Source: Sphingobium sp. (GTDB lineage: Bacteria > Pseudomonadota > Alphaproteobacteria > Sphingomonadales > Sphingomonadaceae). Taken from it: DNA of 6,623 nucleotides. The first letter of the stretch is position 1. The number at the start of each line of letters is the position of its first letter. The translations under genes were made by a program, and so were the position numbers. The stretch spans positions 1 through 6,623 of the forward strand of contig NZ_QFOA01000116.1 in NCBI RefSeq assembly GCF_003248505.1, written 5' to 3'. Under the pieces are notes generated by a model. The model was not told the origin of the DNA. It worked only from the letters and a program-made list of their open reading frames with translations, and did not search any database. Below are positions 1-3,822 of the stretch, piece by piece.

Positions 1-222
1 CTGGCGAAAGACGTACTCGTCTGCTTCCCTGAACAGGGACAGATCAGCTACAGCGCGTTCGGTGCCATCGCCCGCGCAAATCTGCCGCAACCCCAGCGCG
101 ACCATTCAGTCGTGGCGGACGAGTTCCGCGCGTTCCTAAAGTCCCGCGACATCGCATTCGATGCGAAAAATATCACAACGATATTTGCTACCTTCTGCGC
201 GAAACAGCGTCCCGCGAACTGA
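1..222 (+). CDS. 3' end of a gene, possible replication initiator (partial)
   Basis: Frame 1 is open from the first base to a TGA at 220-222, giving the last 73 residues of a protein that begins outside the window. The fragment reads as normal coding sequence, with a hydrophobic/basic helical pattern (FGAIARANLP, then VADEFRAFLKSR) and the C-terminus IFATFCAKQRPAN. I do not recognise it securely. The layout of a final helix followed by a short basic 'F-x-x-FC' tail resembles C-terminal ends I associate with plasmid replication initiators, and an iteron region follows directly, so a Rep protein is a reasonable guess. That assignment rests on context and is weak. No catalytic motif is visible in this part, and another plasmid-maintenance protein would fit equally well. 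That it is a real coding end is much surer than its function. Confidence 0.6.
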   Translation: MAKDVLVCFPEQGQISYSAFGAIARANLPQPQRDHSVVADEFRAFLKSRDIAFDAKNITTIFATFCAKQRPAN

Positions 223-224
223 TC

Positions 225-257
225 GAGCGCCGATTGACATGGACGCTGGTGGCGCTC
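225..257. repeat. 7-bp perfect inverted repeat just after the stop codon
   Basis: GAGCGCC (225-231) pairs perfectly with GGCGCTC (251-257) around a 19-nt loop, starting two bases after the TGA of the upstream gene. There is no T-run after it, so it is not a standard intrinsic terminator. It may protect the 3' end of the mRNA, or be chance in GC-rich DNA. Confidence 0.35.
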
Positions 258-451
258 CGATGTCTATGTTGTGCGTTCTCGAAATACCGTCGTTGGCTGA
301 TATAGCTCGGACATTTTCAAGCCAGGGCATCATCGCGATGAATGCGCGATGGGACCATCCCGTTTGAGATACACCGACGGTTGATCGGATGGCAAAGAAC
401 TCCCCTCACCTGCCGGTTCATGCCCCCATGCAATCCTGGTATCGTGTAACG

Positions 452-467
452 CGGTATTTCGGGAACG
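452..467 (+). repeat. Isolated direct iteron copy
   Basis: CGGTATTTCGGGAACG is identical over 16 bp to the first copy of the main array (1034-1049), and the identity extends to 18 bp (452-469 and 1034-1051). An exact repeat of this length 580 bp away is not expected by chance and supports a common binding protein. Confidence 0.7.
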
Positions 468-573
468 CGTCGCGCGACATGCAAAAGGGCTGAACCACGG
501 CTTATGGTGAGCGATAATTCCTTCGCGAGAATACGCACATGATTTACCCTGTGCCTGCCTTCATTCGCCAGCA

Positions 574-586
574 TATCAACGATTTA
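574..586 (+). promoter_or_regulatory. Putative IHF-binding site
   Basis: TATCAACGATTTA matches the IHF consensus WATCAANNNNTTR at every defined position. It overlaps the DnaA-box-like sequence by three bases, an arrangement common at origins. A single 13-bp match can arise by chance, but the origin context raises its weight. Confidence 0.45.
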
Positions 587-592
587 TCCATA
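584..592 (+). promoter_or_regulatory. DnaA-box-like 9-mer
   Basis: TTATCCATA differs from the strong DnaA box TTATCCACA at one position. It is the only close match I found in the left 1.4 kb. One box next to an IHF site is compatible with DnaA-assisted opening of an iteron origin. Confidence 0.4.
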
Positions 593-680
593 ACAATGGC
601 GATATTTCGGCGTGAATACCGAACGCTCGTGGAATAACGGCAGCCGGCACTGGGCATATGAGCGAGCCAGTCGAAATTGC

Positions 681-727
681 CGTTCCTGATATACCGATGA
701 TGCCAGCGCAGCGTTCCCGATATCCCG
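681..727 (-). repeat. Two iterons in inverted orientation
   Basis: CGTTCCTGATATACCG (681-696) and CGTTCCCGATATCCCG (712-727) are reverse complements of CGGTATATCAGGAACG and CGGGATATCGGGAACG, both fitting the iteron consensus. They lie 31 bp start to start, about three helical turns. The second abuts a promoter-like extended -10 element at 728-736, so a protein bound here could repress transcription. Rep proteins commonly autoregulate through inverted iteron copies, which is the inferred role. Confidence 0.65.
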
Positions 728-736
728 TGCTACAAT
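728..736 (+). promoter_or_regulatory. Extended -10 promoter element
   Basis: TGCTACAAT is a TGn extended -10 with TACAAT (5 of 6 to TATAAT). No good -35 is seen at 16-18 bp, where the DNA is instead occupied by the inverted iteron (712-727). Transcription would start near 743 and reach the terminator at 784-808 after about 65 nt. Confidence 0.3.
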
Positions 737-783
737 CGCCCGAAGAACAAGTCATCGCACCAAGAAATAGATGAAAGGTGTTA

Positions 784-808
784 GCCGCCCTCGGAAAAGG
801 CGGTTTTT
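784..808 (+). terminator. Rho-independent terminator
   Basis: CCGCC (785-789) pairs with GGCGG (799-803) around an A-rich 9-nt loop and is followed directly by TTTTT (804-808). The stem is only 5 bp but all G-C, and the U-tract is well placed. It could end a short transcript from the element at 728-736 or read-through from the gene ending at 222. Confidence 0.5.
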
Positions 809-822
809 GCGATAGAATAGTC

Positions 823-853
823 CGTCATATAATCAGATCGCGTCGATATGACG
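823..853. repeat. 8-bp perfect inverted repeat, possible operator
   Basis: CGTCATAT (823-830) and ATATGACG (846-853) are perfect inverted arms with a 15-bp spacer. A competing smaller dyad, GCGTC-GATAT-GACGC, occupies 840-854. The pattern suits a dimeric DNA-binding protein. No T-run follows, so termination is unlikely. Confidence 0.4.
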
Positions 854-950
854 CTTCCAAGATTCCCCGTATGCCGGACCGCCTCTTAGCCACCTTGAAA
901 GCGATTTCCAAACCGGAGAACCGGCCAACCCGGAAAAGCCCAATACCCCT

Positions 951-963
951 TAACCCATTGATA
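951..963 (-). promoter_or_regulatory. Second putative IHF-binding site
   Basis: TAACCCATTGATA matches the reverse IHF consensus YAANNNNTTGATW at all defined positions. It lies in the AT-rich segment 70 bp before the first array iteron. Two perfect consensus matches within 400 bp of GC-rich DNA is suggestive. Confidence 0.45.
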
Positions 964-981
964 AGAAACAGAGATAATCGA

Positions 982-997
982 GTAAAACAGGTTTTAC
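982..997. repeat. 16-bp palindrome GTAAAACAGGTTTTAC
   Basis: The arms GTAAAAC and GTTTTAC are perfect inverted repeats around a 2-bp centre. Such a compact dyad beside iterons resembles an operator for a dimeric protein or a cruciform-prone element in an origin. It is unrelated in sequence to the iterons, so a different protein would bind it. Confidence 0.5.
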
Positions 998-1033
998 CTT
1001 ACGGTCGAACGCGATACGCCCATCGACCCGTGT

Positions 1034-1137
1034 CGGTATTTCGGGAACGCGGATCGGGATTTCGGGAACAGAAACGCGGGAGAACGGGAACGCTTCGTCC
1101 GGGACTTCAGGAACGAACAGTCGGGACAACGGGAACG
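1034..1137 (+). repeat. Array of five direct iterons, period about 22 bp
   Basis: The copies are CGGTATTTCGGGAACG (1034), CGGGATTTCGGGAACA (1055), CGGGAGAACGGGAACG (1077), CGGGACTTCAGGAACG (1100) and CGGGACAACGGGAACG (1122). Start-to-start distances are 21, 22, 23 and 22 bp, about two helical turns, so all copies face the same side of the helix. Each copy contains an internal echo (CGGGA, then CGGGAACG eight bases later). Periodicity, orientation and conservation fit iterons bound by a plasmid-type Rep initiator, where iteron number sets copy number and incompatibility. Confidence 0.75.
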
Positions 1138-1220
1138 CATCGTGAGAGCGACTCGCGCTGAAACCACGATTCGCTTGGATCAGTACGATCGCTAACTGTT
1201 TATGGATTCTATAAGACTCT

Positions 1221-1239
1221 AAAACGCACCTTACGGTGC
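1221..1239 (-). terminator. Weak intrinsic terminator, minus strand
   Basis: Read on the minus strand, GCACC-GTAA-GGTGC is a 5-bp stem closed by a GNRA-type tetraloop, followed by GTTTT. It lies about 160 bp beyond the stop of the minus-strand DUF1612/HTH gene and before the iterons, so it could stop that transcript from entering the origin. The stem is short and the U-tract is offset by one base. The 1240-1396 stretch between it and the gene shows nothing else. Confidence 0.35.
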
Positions 1240-1396
1240 CTTCCGCTGAATACTTTAGAAAGGCCGGATGCGACCGATTCCAGTACCAATCTCGCAACCA
1301 CACAGCAGAAGGGACGTTCACCCCCTCCCGCTCGCGCTCGGCTCCCAGTGGCGCAGGATTTGCCGAAATCGACTTCAGACTATCAGGACATCCCTA

Positions 1397-2416
1397 TCAT
1401 TCGTCAAAACGGGTCTTGCTGGGATCGCCTTCGAAACCGTCTGTCCAGAAAAGGGGCCGGAAAATATCGCTCGATCCCTCAGACGGTGCGTCGGGGTACA
1501 ATGGTAGATTCGCAATGGGGATGACATAGCTCCGATAGCTGGCCTGCCCAGTTCTCTCGAGGAGGAGTCCTTCGTCCTGAGCGATAGACAGGAGCTTGAT
1601 CGCACCGGCGGAGGTCAGGTCGAACCGACGAGCAACCATGGAACTGGTGATCGCAGGCTGCTCCATCGCGAGCAGCAACACGTCCTTCAGGCGACCGATG
1701 CGGCGGCGGCGTCCCAAGGCTTCTCTGGCCCGGTCAGCGAAAAGCCGGAGGCGGCTTTCCAGGTCGAGATGCGCACGAGCACCCGAAGCGATAGCTTGAA
1801 GCCACAGATAATCTAAAGAGGGACCCGATGCCGTCTTCCAGGGACCGCCACTCTGCTTGAGGCCCAGCGCCACCAAACCACCATGCGAACCGTTAAACCG
1901 GCCTGCGCTCCAGCGATCTCCGATCAGCAGGCTTGCTACGATATCACCGCGGCCCAGCGGCGCATGTCTCCTCCAAACCGCCGCAATCTGCGCGGCTGCC
2001 ATAAGGGGAGGGGAGGGGAGCAGGTTGCGACAGGCCAGCGCCCATCGCTCGATCCGAGCGATCATGTCCCGGCGATCGCAGTCGTTCGGCATCAGCGTCC
2101 CCTCGCGGTAACCGAACCAGTCGAGCAGCGCGTCGGCATCGTCGAGGATGGTTTTGAGACTGACAGGTGTCCCGATCGCGGCTTTCCAATGAGTGAGATC
2201 GTAATCGCTCGTGCGAACCCGACCGCGACCATCGAGCATAACCGCGTCTTCGGGAAGATCGAAATCGTCGACCCATGCCAGTGCACGCCGCTCTATCATC
2301 GCGACCCGTCGTGACCATGGGTGTCGGACGGGGCTGGTGCGCATCCGGTCGTCCAGCCTCTCCAACGTTCCCTGCGCATGCGCATAGGCTAGCAAAAGCG
2401 TGTCGGCGGGATGCAT
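1397..2416 (-). CDS. DUF1612/helix-turn-helix domain protein
   Basis: This 339-aa protein has the layout of the alphaproteobacterial DUF1612 plus HTH family (RHE_PE00001-like), often found on plasmids and of unknown function. Residues about 7-110 form the N-terminal region (ERLDDRMRTSPVRHPW, then a DDADALLDWFG segment). Residues about 130-230 match the DUF1612 part (LLPSPPLMAAAQIAAVWRR onward). Residues about 240-300 carry a basic RRRRIGRLKD entry followed by a winged-helix-like segment (ITSSMVARRFDLTSAGAIKLL, ending SYRSYVIP), presumably binding DNA. Members I recall are slightly longer at the N-terminus, but an in-frame TAG at 2432-2434, six codons upstream, limits extension. No clear Shine-Dalgarno precedes the ATG, which makes a weakly translated or leader-regulated start possible. 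It lies between the iterons and the small-gene operon, so a role in replicon control is plausible but unproven. Confidence 0.85.
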   Translation of the reverse strand: MHPADTLLLAYAHAQGTLERLDDRMRTSPVRHPWSRRVAMIERRALAWVDDFDLPEDAVMLDGRGRVRTSDYDLTHWKAAIGTPVSLKTILDDADALLDWFGYREGTLMPNDCDRRDMIARIERWALACRNLLPSPPLMAAAQIAAVWRRHAPLGRGDIVASLLIGDRWSAGRFNGSHGGLVALGLKQSGGPWKTASGPSLDYLWLQAIASGARAHLDLESRLRLFADRAREALGRRRRIGRLKDVLLLAMEQPAITSSMVARRFDLTSAGAIKLLSIAQDEGLLLERTGQASYRSYVIPIANLPLYPDAPSEGSSDIFRPLFWTDGFEGDPSKTRFDE

Positions 2417-2639
2417 GAACGCAACTTTATTCTATTTTGGGCTAATACGCAAAAAACTTGGAAAATAAGCTTTTCGCAGCCTATAATTAAACTGAAAATA
2501 GCTTCCGGAAAGTCTGAGCTAGCTTGCCACGAACAAGGGATTTTCAGCCACCTTCTGGCGTCGATCGCGCACAATCCGCCCGTAATTGAGCGGGGCAGGG
2601 GGAAGGGAGCAGGCGGTGTCGGTGCCCGGCGTCGTCATC
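2417..2639. promoter_or_regulatory. AT-rich upstream region of the DUF1612/HTH gene with repeated motif
   Basis: The first 100 bp (2417-2520) are far more AT-rich than anything around them and must hold the promoter of the minus-strand gene, although no convincing -35/-10 pair is visible. GAAAATAAGCTT (2461-2472) and GAAAATAGCTT (2494-2504) form a direct repeat 33 bp apart (three helical turns). A related inverted core, CTATTTT, lies at 2432-2438, close to the start codon. These could be operator sites, perhaps for the gene's own HTH product. The remainder (2521-2639) separates this region from the operon upstream, and no terminator was seen there. Confidence 0.35.
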
Positions 2640-2867
2640 TCAGTCGGTCAGCAGGGGATGGGTCATCCGCAGATCGTCCAGCAGAGCTTCGACCAGCGCA
2701 ATATCGCGGGGGCTTCCGACCGGAGTCGCGTTCCAGTTACAATGGGGATGCGTTTCGCGGCTGTAGAGGCGCAACGCACCGATGACCTTGCGCCAGTGAT
2801 GCTTGCTTTGGCCATGATCGCGCAACAACCGGGCGACGAGCAGGTCGACGATCCCGTCACGCGTCAT
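2640..2867 (-). CDS. Small conserved-type protein of unknown function (75 aa)
   Basis: Third gene of a tight minus-strand cluster. Two adjacent ATGs (2870 and 2867) are available. A GAGGAG Shine-Dalgarno lies 2 nt before the first and 5 nt before the second, so the second is chosen. The product has an amphipathic N-terminal helix (DGIVDLLVARLLRDHG), a central segment with H, C and W residues (ETHPHCNWNATPVGSPRD), and a second helix (VEALLDDLRMTHPLL). The HPHCNW-x-x-x-P-x-G signature feels familiar from small genes on sphingomonad plasmids and integrative elements, but I know no function for it. It overlaps the preceding gene by 11 nt, which argues that both are translated. No membrane segment or signal peptide is present, so it should be cytosolic. 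Confidence 0.65.
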   Translation of the reverse strand: MTRDGIVDLLVARLLRDHGQSKHHWRKVIGALRLYSRETHPHCNWNATPVGSPRDIALVEALLDDLRMTHPLLTD

Positions 2868-3060
2868 CATCGCTCCTCGCCGACCATCGGCCCGGCAAAT
2901 CGAGATAGGCTTCGAGTTCGCGCCAGTGCCGGTCCCACCCCGGCCCGCGTCGTTCAGGCGGGACTTCGCGTTCCACCATGCGGCGGGCGCGAGTTATGAT
3001 ATTATCTTCCGGCGGATGGAGACGGTTCAGGATGCGGCGGATGGGCGGGTCCTCGTTCAT
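2857..3060 (-). CDS. Small charged protein of unknown function (67 aa)
   Basis: Second gene of the cluster. Its ATG (3060-3058) overlaps the TGA of the upstream gene (3059-3057) as ATGA, and it has no Shine-Dalgarno of its own, as expected for translational coupling. The product is rich in Arg, Glu and Pro, with a basic segment (ITRARRMVEREVPPERRGPGW) and a helical tail (HWRELEAYLDLPGRW). It is soluble, lacks cysteine, and matches no domain I recognise. The frame stays open upstream to 3558, but the added sequence is Cys/Arg-rich and unlike a protein, and it would lie across the preceding gene, so the short form is preferred. Confidence 0.6.
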   Translation of the reverse strand: MNEDPPIRRILNRLHPPEDNIITRARRMVEREVPPERRGPGWDRHWRELEAYLDLPGRWSARSDDDA

Positions 3061-3287
3061 AACGCGATTTTGTCGCGGGCGGGGCAGGGCGACGAATCGG
3101 CAGCATCGACAGCTCCCGCAGCGTCGGCGATCTCGGTGGCCGAACATTCTGAACAAAGTATGGCATGAGCCATACTTGCGGTCGGGCGCGCATGTCCGAC
3201 CCAATTTTCGGCAAGCACAAACTGAGGGGCGGGCTGGTGCTGCGGTTCGCGGTAGAAATAGGAGGGAGGCGCTGATGTTGCGAGCAT
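3057..3287 (-). CDS. Small CxxC-containing protein of unknown function (76 aa)
   Basis: First gene of the cluster. The N-terminal half is aromatic and proline-rich (PPSYFYREPQHQPAPQFVLAENWVGHA). The second half has Cys45-x-x-Cys48 (LCSEC) and a single further cysteine at 68 (PCPA). This looks like a small zinc-ribbon-type protein with one ligand missing or replaced, so metal binding is uncertain. The ATG at 3287 has an SD-like AGGGG seven bases upstream. The frame continues upstream to 3458, but without protein-like character. A possible but weak promoter is TTGCCT (3329-3324) with CATAGA (3306-3301) at 17 bp, which would give a very short leader. Its TGA overlaps the next gene's ATG. No function can be assigned. 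Confidence 0.55.
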   Translation of the reverse strand: MLATSAPPSYFYREPQHQPAPQFVLAENWVGHARPTASMAHAILCSECSATEIADAAGAVDAADSSPCPARDKIAL

Positions 3288-3725
3288 GAGGACGCCCCTG
3301 TCTATGCACCCGTACTGTAACCCAGGCAAGTGAGGGGAGTGGCTGCTCTGACGAAGGGAGCGCATTTGCGCGGCGGTATTCAGGCAAGGCGATCCGGCCA
3401 ATGGATGATTGCTCACAATGATGAGGGTGAGTGGCGCCCCAGGCCGAACTGTGGACAAACGGCGTGCGCCAGAGTTCGCCTATCGCTCTCTGCAGGGCGA
3501 CAGGACATCCCAGCGGACTCATGTCGGGAATGCCTAGGTCTCTCGGCGCCTGAAGCATCGGCTATCGCAACACACTGGAGATGCTGTTTAAGGAGTGCCG
3601 GGGCGCCGATCCTCTTGCAATCGCTCACAGAGCCGTCTCATTGCCGATCAATCTGCCCCCGGTTCCGGACATCGGCGATATAGGTGCAGCGCGGCGCAGG
3701 GGCGGCGGGGCCGCCATAGAGCGCT
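3288..3725. other. Intergenic stretch with no assignable gene
   Basis: Between the minus-strand operon and the start region of the plus-strand exported-protein gene, about 440 bp contain several open frames on both strands. None has protein-like composition, a ribosome-binding site, or a motif I recognise. A GC-only hairpin (3701-3715) and a lone DnaA-like 9-mer (3450-3458, minus) are present but unconvincing. The stretch should hold promoters for the two divergent transcription units. It could also contain a decayed gene. Confidence 0.4.
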
Positions 3726-3787
3726 CATGCCTTGGAATTGCGACGCGAATGTGGGAGAGGAGCGGGTGGCCATGCCTTGGACGACGC
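3726..3787 (+). repeat. Imperfect direct repeat before the exported-protein gene
   Basis: CATGCCTTGGA occurs at 3726-3736 and 3771-3781, each followed by CGACGC, after ATTG in the first copy (3741-3746) and immediately in the second (3782-3787). The 17 shared bases are 45 bp apart. Both copies contain an ATG in the same frame, so the repeat may be a local duplication of a short-ORF start or a pair of regulator sites. Confidence 0.45.
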
Positions 3788-3822
3788 ATGACAGGAGCCT
3801 GCTTTGCCGACCCGCTGGATGA
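3772..3822 (+). CDS. Possible short upstream ORF (16 aa)
   Basis: ATG at 3772 follows AGAGGAG (3756-3762) with 9 nt spacing, a good ribosome-binding site. It encodes MPWTTHDRSLLCRPAG and ends in a TGA at 3820-3822 that overlaps an internal ATG (3819-3821) of the large gene as ATGA. The peptide itself is unremarkable. If translated, it could couple or attenuate translation of the large gene. An in-frame ATG at 3727 would lengthen it to 31 aa but has no Shine-Dalgarno. Confidence 0.25.
   Translation: MPWTTHDRSLLCRPAG
3793..3797 (+). promoter_or_regulatory. Ribosome-binding site that favours a TTG start
   Basis: AGGAG at 3793-3797 lies 6 nt before TTG 3804 but 21 nt before the first in-frame ATG (3819). 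The spacing supports TTG as the initiation codon of the exported-protein gene. Confidence 0.55.

Larger units (their letters stand above)
947..1000. other. AT-rich segment before the iterons, candidate DNA-unwinding element
   Basis: This stretch is clearly more AT-rich than its surroundings and lies just left of the five-iteron array. Two consecutive 13-base units both begin GATAA (960-972 and 973-985), recalling the 13-mers of unwinding elements. It also holds an IHF consensus match and a 16-bp palindrome. The AT-richness and position are observed, and the unwinding role is inferred. Confidence 0.4.
452..1137. other. Putative iteron-type replication origin (oriV) region
   Basis: About 690 bp without a convincing gene carries eight near-identical copies of a 16-bp motif (consensus CGGKANWWCRGGAACG), a half copy CGATATTTCGG at 600-610, two perfect IHF consensus matches, a DnaA-box-like 9-mer, an AT-rich stretch next to the main iteron array, and several dyads. 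This set of elements is the usual architecture of iteron-controlled plasmid or chromid origins, in which a Rep initiator binds the iterons and DnaA and IHF help open the AT-rich DNA. The motifs are seen directly. Their function is inferred, and the initiator gene is not certain in this window (the cut gene at 1-222 is a candidate). An alternative is an iteron-based incompatibility or partition locus rather than the origin itself. Confidence 0.6.

Noticed and set aside
234..270. Promoter with a perfect TTGACA at 234-239
   Set aside because: No -10 lies at 16-18 bp. The nearest TATGTT is 25 bp away, and the -35 lies within the loop of the 225-257 inverted repeat.
1034..1137. CRISPR array
   Set aside because: The repeats are 16 bp with gaps of only 5-7 bp. 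There are no spacers of normal length and no cas genes.
778..1321. Open frames on both strands over the iterons (127 and 123 aa)
   Set aside because: Their peptides repeat because the iterons repeat (VPEIP- or FRE-like units). Non-coding origin sequence explains this better.
3450..3458. DnaA-box-like TGTGGACAA on the minus strand
   Set aside because: It is a single isolated match with one mismatch and no other origin elements around it.
3061..3558. N-terminal extension of the 67-aa gene to 233 aa
   Set aside because: The added part is Cys/Arg/Pro-rich, overlaps the 76-aa gene in another frame, and the ATGA overlap gives a natural start at 3060.
3330..3683. 117-aa plus-strand open frame
   Set aside because: It has no ribosome-binding site, an Arg/Cys/Ser-rich composition and no recognisable motif. 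It is typical of chance open frames in GC-rich DNA.
3701..3715. GC hairpin GGCGGC-GGG-GCCGCC
   Set aside because: It is a perfect 6-bp stem but has no T-run and lies between divergent units in very GC-rich DNA, so chance is likely.
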